DNA from: Heterostelium multicystogenum
Taxonomy: Eukaryota > Evosea > Eumycetozoa > Acytosteliales > Acytosteliaceae
Length of the DNA stretch: 64,000 bases
Direction of reading: 5' to 3'
Assembly: GCA_003667245.1 (NCBI GenBank)
Contig: RCNN01000161.1
Span: forward strand, 1-64,000
The position numbers and the translations under genes are program-made. Below, piece by piece: positions 35,084 through 44,834 of this stretch (position 1 is the first letter of the stretch; each line of letters starts with the position of its first letter). Under the pieces are notes generated by a model. That model saw only the letters and a program-made list of their open reading frames with translations. It did not search any database and was not told where the DNA came from.

Positions 35084-37164
35084 ATGATTAGAGGGAGAGT
35101 GATAATTTGCCTTCTCTTTTTTTGGTCACGATTTGGGCCATTAAAATCAAATGCTGAAGAGGTATGTGTGTTTAATTAAAATATTAACAATTTAATGTTA
35201 AAATATATCTTGATTTTAAATTTTAAAAGATCCAAGTTATTTGATGCCCAAGAAGTCGAAAATAACGAAATTGTTAAGAGAAACCATTATTGCTCAGAAA
35301 AAAAATATGGGGGTGAGCAACAGCAAGAACAAGAACAACCACAACACGAAAGCCAAAAGACTCCTTTACAGAGGATCAAATTGATACATTGGAAAAAATA
35401 AGACAACAATATATTGATGATGCTTGGAGAGTCAAGGTTTTGATTGAGACCATCGAAGCCCTCCGATAAGCTTGTCATTGTCGCCGAGAAACATGGTATT
35501 TCCGATTTCAGACCTGCAATTGAAGGTCATCTCCGTGATAAGTTGGCTGCTGGTTTCATTGGTTTTGGAAGTGGTGGAGAGTACACCTACTACAACCCAG
35601 GTTGGTTTGTTGACCAATGCCGTCACTGCTTTGGCTGGTAGCCCAGCCAGTGGTGGACTCTTATATAATTTATTGAGCGGTATCTTTGGAGATAGACCTG
35701 TCCCATCATCAATCTCACAACTTGGTGTCACCTCCACTAACGGTGGAAACATTCAACCAAGTACTGCTCCAGTAGTTGGTGTTACACTTGCTCAAGTAGG
35801 TACCAGTGTTATGGCAACTGCACCTCCACAAGCTTATATTGCCTCCTCTGGTAATGAGCCAATCACTGGTATCAATCCAGGATATGGTGGTCAAGCCGGT
35901 ATCATTGGTCATGTTAACGGTTCCACCAGTTCAAACATACTTTGGCATCAGGTCTTGGTGGTCTTCCAACTGCTTCACCATCCATTTCCTCCACCGTTGG
36001 TACTGCCCAAGCTGTGAGCTTATTGCCGGTCTCAACGATGTTCTTAACAATTTGGCTGCCTCTGTTCTCGGTTTACTCACTGCTGGTAACCCAGGTCACA
36101 GACTGTCGGTTATGGTTCAAAGACAACTGCTTTGTTACCAAATCCAACTGGTTCAGTTGGTCAAGGTATTGCTGGTACTGGATCTGGTGGTTCTATTGCA
36201 CAAGTAACCAATGGTCCACCATTACCTATTGGAGGTATTCCAATTCCAAATCCAAATGCTGGTATTATTGGTGCCCCAATCGGTGGTACTGGTTTACCTA
36301 TACCAGGATTCACACGTGGTGGAACCGGAGTTTCCGGAGGTGTTCCAGGAATGACTGTTGGTACAATTGGTAGATCTATCTTTGGTACTTCTGCTGGTAT
36401 TCCAGGTTTCTCATTTGGACGTTCGGTGTATTGGGTAAACTTGTTGATGGAAACCAATTAGCTGAAGTACCAAGTGATATCCCCGAGGAAGAATTGAAGA
36501 CAGTTCTTCGTGCAATCATTACTCTTATAAACGAAGATGAAAAAGAAGGTTCAACAAACAAGCAACAATTAATTGGTGGACTTTTAGGAGGAGCAGGAAT
36601 TGCTAATGGAATTGGTGCAGTTGCTCCAACCATCGGTGGAAGTGGAGGAGGATTATTGGGTGGCCTTTTGGGAGGTAACGGAGGAGGACTATTGGGTGGC
36701 TTGTTAGGAGGTAACGGAGGAGGATTATTGGGCGGTTTATTAGGAGGTAATGGAGGAGGATTATTGGGTGGTTTATTTGGAGGTAACGGAGGTGGCTTGA
36801 TTGGAGGATTGCTAAATGGACATACATCTGGTGTTCCACCACCTGTTCCAGGACCAAACGGAATACCAACTCTTGGAGCAATCCAACAGCCAGTTGGTGT
36901 GTAGTTGGTCTTCAACCACAGCTTACTGCCGTTGGTGTACGTGGTGGAGGTGTTCCAGGTGTAACCTTTGGTGGAACCATTGGTCCAGTAGTCACTGGAA
37001 ATCAAAACGGAGTCGACATGCTACCAACTTCACACACCATCGGTATCGTATTCCCAACCGGTGTCACATGGGTCAACCCACCACCAAGAAACGGAAAAAC
37101 TGATTTGGACTTGGATAATGTTGAGCCTCAACACACTGATGATCAACCAATAGTAGTTCAATAA
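35084..37164 (+). CDS. Secreted Gly-rich repeat protein, heavily frame-broken
   Basis: Exon 1 (35084-35161) encodes a signal peptide, MIRGRVIICLLFFW and so on to SNAEE, followed by a GTATGTG donor. The coding signal then continues through several frames: a helical acidic part (DTLEKIRQQYIDDAW), HGISDFRPAIEGHLRDKL, then Gly/Pro/Val/Thr-rich sequence (GSPASGGLLYNLLSGIFG; PIGGIPIPNPNAGIIGAP; GGVPGMTVGTIGR). A GGGLLGGLLGGN repeat follows, then VGVRGGGVPGVTFGGTIGP, ending QHTDDQPIVVQ. At least seven single-base breaks occur (near 35400, 35465, 35600, 35940, 36020, 36130, 36430, 36900). Probably an extracellular matrix or coat protein; this is inferred from composition and the signal peptide. Confidence 0.6.
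36644..36823 (+). repeat. 36-bp tandem repeat encoding GGGLLGGLLGGN
   Basis: Four clear units and a degenerate fifth, with unit starts at 36644, 36680, 36716, 36752 and 36788. Third-position differences between units (GGT/GGC, TTA/TTG) with unchanged amino acids suggest selection on the protein. Confidence 0.85.
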
Positions 37165-37493
37165 TCAGATAGCAATCATAAAGTCACATTTTAAAATCAC
37201 TTATCTTTACAACAAATAATATTTCATATAAATAATTTTTAAAAAATTACAATAATAAATTTACAAATCAACTAAAACTAACATTGTTTCGGATATTTAT
37301 TGATCAAAAATCCATTTTCTTTTTTTTGGTGGGCACCACTTTATTAATCAAAGCATCATCGGAAGTTGAATTTTTATTATTAATTTATAAAATTTCTTTT
37401 GGAATGTTTTGATATTGTGATTTTGATTGATATGGTATTGGCAGAGACCTCAGGTGATTTTATTGTTCACTCATTCATTCATCATTCATTAAA
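37165..37493. other. Intergenic stretch
   Basis: AT-rich DNA between two genes on the same strand. No gene seen. Confidence 0.5.
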
Positions 37494-38805
37494 ATGAAGA
37501 TGTCAAATCTATTTGTTTGCCTTGTGCTATTACTTACCTTGAGCCAATGTTGCAGTGCTGTAATCAATTGGAGTCAAAAGGGTATGACCTATACAAATGA
37601 CAAGTGTAAGATATCTTATTTACCAAACCAGCAGAAATAATTATCTATTATTAACAACAAAAGATGTTTTTATCGAAAATCGGATATAGATTGTCCATTT
37701 GTTAGATATAATGATTCAAAATCAGATTTATCTCTATATAATCTTAGATCTTCAGGTGCCAATTGGGTATCTATTGTAGTTACCAATTTCCAAGATACTC
37801 AAAAGTATGATTAATTATTTATGAACGATGCATTGTTGTTAGTTTACTAATGTTTGTTCCTGTAGTACAACTTCTATTTATCCAGTACCAGGTATTACTG
37901 CAACTGATGAAGAGTTGGAGCATGCCATCAACTATGCACACAAAATTGGATTGAATGTCATGTTGAAGCCCCATATAGATTTTATGAAGGATTCAGCTCA
38001 CTGGAGAGGTGAAATAGGTGTATACTACACAGAGCAGCAATGGGCAGAGTGGTTTGCTAATTATACTCCAAGCTTGGTACACTACGCTCAGATGGCCGAG
38101 GATCTAAAAGTAGAGCAGTTTTCACTCGGTTGTGAGTTGATTGCAACCAGCTGGCGTGATGCCGAGTGGCGTCAAGTTGCTAAGGCTGTCCGAGATGTAT
38201 ACAGTGGCGTTGTTACCTATGCTGCTAACCATGGTGGTGAGGAAACCAACAAGACATGGTGGGACGTTGTCGATATTATTGGTGTAGATGCCTATTATCC
38301 ACTTTGCCCAGATACTGAAAATGCCACCCTTTCCGACATGGTCAACTATTGGAATATCATTATGTATCAAGGTATTAACAATGGTGAGGAGCAAATGACA
38401 ACCAGTCTCCATAACTTAACAGTATTTTGGAACAAACCCATGATTTTCACAGAGCTTGGATTTTGTTCCGGAAACTGTACAACCGGACCAGAGGTGGATT
38501 TAGGTATACAGGATATACATTTCCAATCTGTATTCGAAGCATTCGCCAATATTCCTTGGTTTGAGGGAGTTGTAAGTTAGAAATATTTATAGATATTATA
38601 GTTATTTCGCCATATTCTAATAGATTGTTTTTTGTTTATTTAGCATTGGTGGAATTGGGTAACTGATCCAGCATTTGGTGGTGAAGATAATTGGTGTATG
38701 ACGCCTCAATTTAAACCCACCGAACTATTACTACATGAACAATATGGTAGCCTCTACCCACCAATCCGTCCATCATACCCAGCTGTTTGTCCATGTATTC
38801 TATAA
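37494..38805 (+). CDS. Secreted GH113-like glycoside hydrolase
   Basis: Four exons: 37494-37603, 37664-37804, 37866-38571 and 38644-38805, all junctions in frame. The N-terminal signal peptide is MKMSNLFVCLVLLLTLSQCC then SAVINW. The (beta/alpha)8 barrel shows the GH113 pattern: SSGANWVSIVVTNFQD, HKIGLNVMLKPHIDF, HWRGEIGVYY, FSLGCELIATSWRDAEWRQV with the likely acid/base Glu, YSGVVTYAANHG, WWDVVDIIGVDAYYPLC, KPMIFTELGFCSGNC with the likely nucleophile Glu, and WWNWVTDPAFGG. GH113 enzymes are mostly bacterial beta-mannanases. The extra cysteines and several N-x-S/T sites suit a secreted eukaryotic enzyme. The substrate here is inferred. Confidence 0.82.
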
Positions 38806-38969
38806 ACATCCATATAAATATAATAGTTTTATTTAGATCTTTTAAACATACAAAAACAAACCCATAATTTATCCATTTTGAATGTAATAAGTTCAGTTAA
38901 GTTGATCAACTTGATTTTATTTTGTTCATTTTCATAATACTATTGCATCATCAATCAGTTATAACTAGA

Positions 38970-39066
38970 GAACGAACACAAGCAGTTCTCCAACCAGGCT
39001 GAGGAGTTGACTTCTGGTAATGGTTTTCGACGAGATTTCACCAACCTTGGTAACTCGGATCCCAAG
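38970..39066 (+). pseudogene. Orphan exon-like fragment
   Basis: After an acceptor-like AACTAG, an open stretch reads ENEHKQFSNQAEELTSGNGF, then RRDFTNLGNSDPK, ending at a possible GTGAGC donor. Codon use is much richer in GC than the flanks. I find no neighbouring exon to join, so it may be a gene relic. No family recognised. Confidence 0.3.
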
Positions 39067-39350
39067 TGAGCTTTTTTGGTTGCTAAAGAGTAGATTCTCT
39101 ATGTATTTTCCACTGAAACTAAGATGTCATACCTAAGGAATCTAGTCAATTGTAATATTTTTAACTCATATAGTGTCATCTTCTAGACTACAACAAAAAT
39201 TGAGAATCCCAACATCCCAATAATAACAAAAACCCTTATCTTTTTATTTTACTCATATTCTAATACTCTTATTAGTAAGAAAAGTAAGTAATACATAGAA
39301 AGATGAAATATAAAATAAAAGGAAAAGATTTTCTCACATAAATCAGCTTC

Positions 39351-39392
39351 AGATGGCGCAGAGCGCGTCTGGGGGTGGTCGAAATAAATACA
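39351..39392 (+). pseudogene. tRNA-like relic
   Basis: ATGGCGCAG followed by AGCGCGTCTG resembles a tRNA D-arm and the 5' anticodon stem. GGGGGTGGTCGAAAT resembles part of a T-arm. The anticodon loop and acceptor stem cannot be found. Confidence 0.25.
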
Positions 39393-39835
39393 AATATTAT
39401 GACAGTGTGGTTTGATTTGATTAGTAGCTGTATGATTTTTATTAGTTTAAAGTGGTTACAAAAAAGTAGATCTGTAAATGATAAAAATTAGATTAGACAC
39501 ATGGACCATTTCTAAATAAAGTAGAATTAGAAATAAGAAATATAACCTTGTAATTTTAAGGATATAAACTTTACATTTTGGTATCATTGTTTATATGAAA
39601 TATTTTCATTTTGAATTATTATTGGTATTTGTAATATTAAAATGAAAATACTCGTTTTTAACAATACTAATCATCTTCCTAGTATTAAGATATACTAATA
39701 TATTAGATTGTATATAAAAATAACAAATATATATATTTAACAATTACCATTCATTAAAAAGTAATTTCATAAATTAAATATCTTCCAAATACTTTATTAG
39801 TTTGAAATTAATAAATATATTTAAAACTATAATAT

Positions 39836-39880
39836 TTATTTATTTATTTATTTATTTATTAATTTATTTATTTATTTACG
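39836..39880. repeat. TTTA tetranucleotide repeat
   Basis: About ten TTTA units just before the start codon of the CAP-domain gene. Confidence 0.85.
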
Positions 39881-39888
39881 AACTAACA

Positions 39889-40335
39889 ATGTTTAATAAT
39901 AAACTATTCTTATCTATAATATTATTTTGTACTTTGTGGAATATTTATGGTGTGTATGCAGAGTTTAATCCCAAAGTTCATTTGCAACTATTGAATACCG
40001 AAAGACAAAAAGCAAACTTACCTTTGTTTGCTTACAGTAATTGTTTGAATAATGGCGCTCAGGCTCACACCAACTTTATGAGTACCACCCAAAATTTGAC
40101 AACAGCTGATCCACATGGTGGTCTTTTTTCAATTGCAAAGTACTATGGTCAGAAGGGAGTGATGAATGTTGCAATGAATATAGCAATGGGTTATAATAGT
40201 GATCAAAAAATCATTTCTTCATTTATGAATGGTTCTCAAAAGAAAAATATACTTAATCCAAATCTTGATAAGATAGGAGTCGCAGTTTCTTATGATCAAG
40301 ATGGTTATCTGTATTGGACACAACTTTTTTTCTGA
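39889..40335 (+). CDS. Secreted CAP/SCP-domain protein with degenerate active site
   Basis: 148 residues from ATG 39889; the longer upstream frame is translated TTTA repeat. The signal peptide is FNNKLFLSIILFCTLWNIYG then VYAEF. The CAP domain reads LLNTERQKANLPLFAYSNC, LNNGAQAHTNFMS, ADPHGGLF, NIAMGYNSDQKIISSFMNGS, KKNILNPNLDKIGVAVSY and YLYWTQLFF, resembling bacterial YkwD-type single-domain proteins. The usual GENIA and SPGHR motifs are here AMNIA and GSQKK. The Glu and second His of the CAP site are therefore missing, while both earlier His residues remain. Likely an extracellular protein; activity cannot be predicted. Confidence 0.75.
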   Translation: MFNNKLFLSIILFCTLWNIYGVYAEFNPKVHLQLLNTERQKANLPLFAYSNCLNNGAQAHTNFMSTTQNLTTADPHGGLFSIAKYYGQKGVMNVAMNIAMGYNSDQKIISSFMNGSQKKNILNPNLDKIGVAVSYDQDGYLYWTQLFF

Positions 40336-41051
40336 TGGTTCATGTTATATGATTAATTAATAAATACACAAATTCAATTTATACATAATTAATATTTTTG
40401 TACTGTTTTTTATTTTTGTTTTCGATTATTATTAATGAAACTGAAGATTTTGATCACTGATATTTGACATTCAGATTAAATCAACAATTTTTTATAAAAG
40501 AAAAGTAGATGTATTTTGTTTTATTTAATAGAATGGCCTGATCCAGGTATCTTCTGATTCCCTATGATTGGGTAAGTTGTCTAGTCAGGATGATTATCTA
40601 ATTTTATGATAGGATTTATTTTAGAAGAAGTAACTTTTGCAGAACAAATCGAAGACTCTGAGTTTGAGATGTAAAGATATCATTTTTATTTAAGGACCTA
40701 CAAGTGAATCTATAATGGTATACATCATACATCACTGCTACCAAAGACCAAAGACATGTTTCAAGTTGTCTACAAACACTTTTAGGAGACTGCCAAATAA
40801 GTCGGTCTGCTATTCTCTAGCAGGGTCTATGTTGAGCTTCTTAATGAGTTGCACTAGTTTTGCAACCAATCTCACTGAATCTAAAAGAAGGAAAGTTACT
40901 GCCTTCTTTCCAGAGTTCAACTTTGTGAGTGTTTCTGTTATATCCTCTAATGATTTACATTTTCAGAGCCTTACATTGCATTGTTGTTACAATGAAAAAA
41001 AAAAACAACATAAAAACGCCCCGACATCGGGGAAAACCTAATAAATATTTT
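40336..41051. other. Intergenic stretch
   Basis: No gene supported; an open frame at 40715-41041 lacks any domain, ATG context or splice sites. A CCCCG/CGGGG hairpin lies at 41018-41031. Confidence 0.5.
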
Positions 41052-41122
41052 AGCATCTGGAAGTTTCGATCGACCGACCTGTGGGTTATGGGCCCACCGC
41101 TCTTCCTCTGAGCTAAGATGCT
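41052..41122 (-). tRNA. tRNA-Met (CAT), elongator type, imperfect T-arm
   Basis: 71 bases. The acceptor arms AGCATCT and AGATGCT pair perfectly. The D-arm is GCTC/GAGC with loop AGAGGAA. The anticodon stem GTGGG/CCCAC holds loop CCCATAA with anticodon CAT. The variable loop is AGGTC. The T-arm GGTCG/CTTCC has only three good pairs and loop ATCGAAA instead of TTCGAAA, so the B box is weakened. No T run follows within 15 bases. It could be a functional tRNA with a sequencing error in the T-arm or a decaying copy. Confidence 0.75.
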
Positions 41123-41542
41123 TTGACAATGTGTTCGTGTAATGAAGTGATTATTCATTACAAGCATTCTATATATATGAACGATGTAAAACCATAATCA
41201 TGCATCGTGTAAAAACTCGATAAATAGTCGAACGAAGAATAATAAAGATCACTTTTTCGTCTTGTCGTGTTTGACAATGATAATTCAGTATATATATATA
41301 TATAATAATATAGAATATAAGCCTCTATATTATATTCGATAAAATGTGTCAACTTCTTATCTTTCAAACTTGATAAAAGGGGTTTAGAAATATCAACGAT
41401 GAGGATTCTAATAAACAATGGAATTCCATATAAAACTCAAGATTATTTATGTAAATTAAAATAGAAGATGTAATTCACAACTATAGTTTCAATCTGATGA
41501 CAACAATACAAATCAATAATATACAAATAGAGGAGTCATTTA
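41123..41542. other. Intergenic stretch
   Basis: AT-rich, with a TA microsatellite near 41290. The minus-strand open frame at 41158-41418 has no recognisable content. Confidence 0.5.
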
Positions 41543-42268
41543 TTATATTTTGTTTAGTGTTGCTATTGACGCTTGCTGATTGTTTAGATGTTCTAACAGT
41601 TGATTTAAGTGTTCGATATTTTGCTTTAATTCCATGTTGATAGAACCTTCTTTCTCGTCTATAAAGTCCAAACCCTTAGAGTTTAGCCATTTGTCGGTCT
41701 CAATAAACTTGAAAGCCTGATTAAATGTATCGTCGTAGGTTTTCAATTGATTCAACATTCTAAGTATAACTTCATTCTTTTTATTCTGTGCTTCTTTATT
41801 TACAAGGTCGACTTGGTCATCTTCATCGTCGTCCTCTTCATTCTCATCGGAGAGAGCAGACTCTGACGAAGAGGTATCGGAGTCTAATTGATTTTTAGAC
41901 TTTTTACTATTACTAATGTCTAGATTATTACTACTACTGCCGTCGTCCAGGTTACTGTTGCTATTCAGTAGTAGATTGCCTAGGTTTGAAGTACTTGAAG
42001 ATGTCTTTACTTTATCTGTGATTGTGGTATCAGTGATTTCCTTTAGATATTCGTAGCTGCCTCCGATATCATCGTTTAGATCAACATTCTTTAGAATGTA
42101 GTCAAATATATCAATGTTGGTCGTATTGTCTGTGCTGTTGGGAAGCTGCATTTGCTTCTCCTTTTGAAACTGGTGTAGTAAATCATTTAGATATTCACTA
42201 TTTTGTTCTAATCTCTCAATGTTTCTAATATCATCTTTAATATGATCCAATGTAATTCTAAAAGACAT
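41543..42268 (-). CDS. Hypothetical coiled-coil/acidic protein
   Basis: 241 residues, one exon, ATG at 42268. An N-terminal helix (ITLDHIKDDIRNIERLEQNS; LNDLLHQFQKEKQMQ) and a C-terminal helix pair (EVILRMLNQLKTYDDTFNQA; NIEHLNQLLEHLNNQQASI) flank a Ser/Asn-rich and Asp/Glu-rich middle (about residues 88-155). No signal peptide or membrane helix. I do not recognise it; two helical ends with a disordered acidic centre suggest a subunit of a larger complex. Divergent from the gene at 42421 with about 150 bases between starts. Confidence 0.65.
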   Translation of the reverse strand: MSFRITLDHIKDDIRNIERLEQNSEYLNDLLHQFQKEKQMQLPNSTDNTTNIDIFDYILKNVDLNDDIGGSYEYLKEITDTTITDKVKTSSSTSNLGNLLLNSNSNLDDGSSSNNLDISNSKKSKNQLDSDTSSSESALSDENEEDDDEDDQVDLVNKEAQNKKNEVILRMLNQLKTYDDTFNQAFKFIETDKWLNSKGLDFIDEKEGSINMELKQNIEHLNQLLEHLNNQQASIATLNKI

Positions 42269-42420
42269 GACTGTTTGTTTCTTCTTCTAACAATGTAGTC
42301 GATCAGCTGATCTGCTGCTCTTCAAAATAACCTTTTCAGTCACCAATTTTTTGAAGTGGGGTTTTGAATAAATTCAAACATTGAAATAACCATTTAAACT
42401 ATAGTTTATTAACGTATATC

Positions 42421-42720
42421 ATGAGTACAATTGTCAATAATTACGATAGCGGTGTCGTCAGTATAGGCGGTGTCGTCAATATATACAATAAAGCCGAATC
42501 ACCTATAGAAGCCAAAGTAGAAAAGCAAGAGAAAAGTGTAGACAAAGCAATCTATCACCAACGAACTAAAACCCAAACAGTCTACCACCGACGAACCCAA
42601 CCCCAAACAGTCTACCAACCGAAACAAAGCCAATCACCGAACCAGTGAAGAGTAAATCAAAGATAAATGAAACACATAAACCAATAGAAAACTATTCCAC
42701 AAGATCTAAATCATTAGAAT
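42421..42720 (+). CDS. Hypothetical protein with tandem Thr/Gln-rich repeats, frame-broken
   Basis: ATG 42421 reads MSTIVNNYDSGVVSIGGVVN then IYNKAESPIEAKVEKQEKSV and a short tandem repeat (KTQTVYH; QPQTVYQ). The frame stops at 42648. A second frame continues from about 42610 as TETKPITEPVKSKSKINE to a stop at 42718-42720, so one base may be missing in the repeat. The N-terminal NNYDSGVVSIGG followed by a Lys-rich part is not a known domain to me. A 30-codon open frame follows at 42757 (MTSEGGLSGFDEANIFNSIS), which might be a further small gene or exon. Confidence 0.4.
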
Positions 42721-42921
42721 GATAACGATGCTTAGAAACAAAAAGGAAGTTCTATCATGACATCAGAAGGTGGTCTCTCTGGATTTGATGAAGCAAATAT
42801 CTTTAACAGCATTTCTACACCACAACTTAAGGCAAGCATATTGGAATAACATTTTAAAGTTTTATTTACATAGGATGTATATGGATGGGTGTGAAGCTTT
42901 GGTCTCTATTAAAAATACTTT

Positions 42922-43898
42922 TTAATTAAAAATCAGGAATGCTACTGAGATCAGGATGATTGAAAGTGGAATTGTTGTCTTTGAAGATGAATTTCCAAGC
43001 TGGCTTGAATCAGATTCACTTTCTCCGGATGTAGATTCACTAGTAGTCACTGTGGGATTTGAAACAGATGTTGTAGAAGATGATGATGAAGTAGTAGATT
43101 TAGAACTTGACGATGTTGATGAAGTAGTAGATTTAGATGTTGTTGAATGTGATCCTGTTGTTGTTGATGATGTTGAAGATGTTGATGACTGTGATCCTGT
43201 TGTTGGGCTGGAAGTAGTAGTCTCTGATCCAGTGGATGGTGCTGATGTATTTGATGTGGATTGTGATCCTGTTGTTGGAGTTACCGATGAAGAACCTGTT
43301 GATTGTGGAGTAGAGGTTGTAGTAGAAGATGATGTTGTAGAAACAGTTGATGCTTGTGATTCGGTTGTCTCGCTGGAAGAAGTAGACTGTGCTCCTGAAG
43401 TTGTGCTTGTGGAAGTGGTTGATGTAGTTGTTGAGCTTGAAGAAGTGGGATTTGATGATGTAGAGCCTTGTGTAGAACCAGAGTTGGATGTTGTAGGATT
43501 AGAACTTGTGGTACCTTCTGAAGTAGATCCTCCACTTGTTGTTGAGGTTGATCCGGAATTTGAATCAGTAGATGAGCCACTAGTAGTTCCAGAAGTACTA
43601 CTTCTATCATCCTGCATTCCTCCACCACCATAGGTTGTTGAAATTATGCTTGGTACATATTGACCAGAAATAATAACAGATTGTTGAGTTGTATATTCAT
43701 ATGAATTTTTTCCAGAATAATCAGGATACATTTCATAGGATCCGGAAATAGTTCCAATCATTTGAGCGTATCCTAAACCTTTATGTTAAAAATAAATAAA
43801 ATGTGAATATTAATAATTATTTCCAGTCATATTTATACAAAATAAAACCACTTACACAGAAATACTGATAATAATAAAAATATAGATAATTTAAACAT
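42922..43898 (-). CDS. Mucin-like Ser/Thr-rich GPI-anchored surface protein
   Basis: Exon 1 (43898-43856) encodes MFKLSIFLLLSVFLC. A 77-base intron (GTAAGT donor, ATAAAG acceptor) joins exon 2 (43778-42922) in frame as LGYAQMIGTISG, completing a signal peptide. A short N-terminal part (EMYPDYSGKNSYEYTTQQSV) precedes about 190 residues of almost pure Ser/Thr with Gly, Gln and Pro, a dense O-glycosylation substrate. The C-terminus is GNSSSKTTIPLSIILISVAF then LIFN, a classic GPI-attachment signal. The function is probably adhesion or surface coat; this is inferred from composition. Confidence 0.82.
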
Positions 43899-44834
43899 AT
43901 TTATAAAATATGGTTGTTAATAGTTTGGAAAATTAAAATTTAGAATTGTAAGTTTTAAAAATATAACTATACTTTGTTAAAGTTTAGAGGAAGATAAGAT
44001 TAATTTAAGTTAATTAAACTAATGTTTGGGTTTCCAATTTACAAGTATAAATAGTTGATTTGTTTTTAGTTTAAGTAAAATAAATGATTATCATTTATTT
44101 AAATTAGGTCCTGGAAAAATAAAAGTGTCCATTTTATTTTAATAATCATATCGTTTCCCAATCAAATTTTGATTTTTTTTGTCTCAGGTCAAAATTCATT
44201 GGATATTTGATCCACGTTGGAAACCATATAAAAACAACAAAGATGTGGTGTGGTGGTTGATCTTGTTATTATTATTAGAGTTTAAAAACAACTCATCAAT
44301 GAATCAAGGGGCAGTTATCGAACAAGATTAATTCACCAAACATTCTTTGAAATTTTGCAATGACAAGTTGATATCTATTATTGACAGAAACGATCACTAG
44401 GACCATTTCTATTAACTTTATTTAAGTTGTTAACAATATCATGTGACTACTTTAATTTTTATTTATTTATTTAAAAGATTTCATAGAGTAGTGGCAGTTA
44501 TAATTTATAGAATTTCTGAAACAACAATGAAAGATGATCACAGTGATCATTATTATGCTATTTGGTGTGGTGGTACTTTTAAACAAAAGTCAAAAACCAT
44601 AATATTATAATGATAAGAATATATTTAATAGATTATATGGTATCTATTTATCTATAATTAATTAATTATATGAGTATATTGTTCTATTATTCGAAATAAA
44701 TAAATAAAAGATATCTGTTTGAATTGATTAAGTAAAATGTTTCATATTATGTTATTTATGATATCATATGTGTAATAATAATAATAATCTGAATAAGATT
44801 ATTCTTGGTTTTTCAAAGATATTATTATCTTTAT
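43899..44834. other. Intergenic stretch
   Basis: AT-rich DNA upstream of the mucin-like gene and downstream of the GH65 gene. It contains a 17-base palindrome at 44534-44550 (ATGATCAC, A, GTGATCAT). No gene seen. Confidence 0.5.

Larger units (their letters stand above)
38806..39888. other. Intergenic stretch with an orphan exon-like piece and a tRNA-like relic
   Basis: Two less AT-rich islands stand out, at 38970-39070 and 39350-39392; they are listed separately. The rest is low-complexity. Confidence 0.5.

Noticed and set aside
39802..39888. N-terminal extension of the CAP protein (IYLFIYLLIYLF)
   Set aside because: It is the translation of a TTTA repeat and lies before a better ATG with a proper signal peptide.
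41018..41031. CCCCG/CGGGG hairpin resembling a bacterial terminator
   Set aside because: The DNA is clearly eukaryotic; no T run follows in the sense of any gene, and the loop is only four bases.
41158..41418. 86-codon minus-strand frame
   Set aside because: Tyr- and Ile-rich translation of AT repeats, with no homologous feature.
42956..43633. 225-codon plus-strand frame rich in Val, Asp and Glu
   Set aside because: It is the antisense shadow of the Ser/Thr-rich mucin-like gene; the real gene has a signal peptide and a GPI signal.
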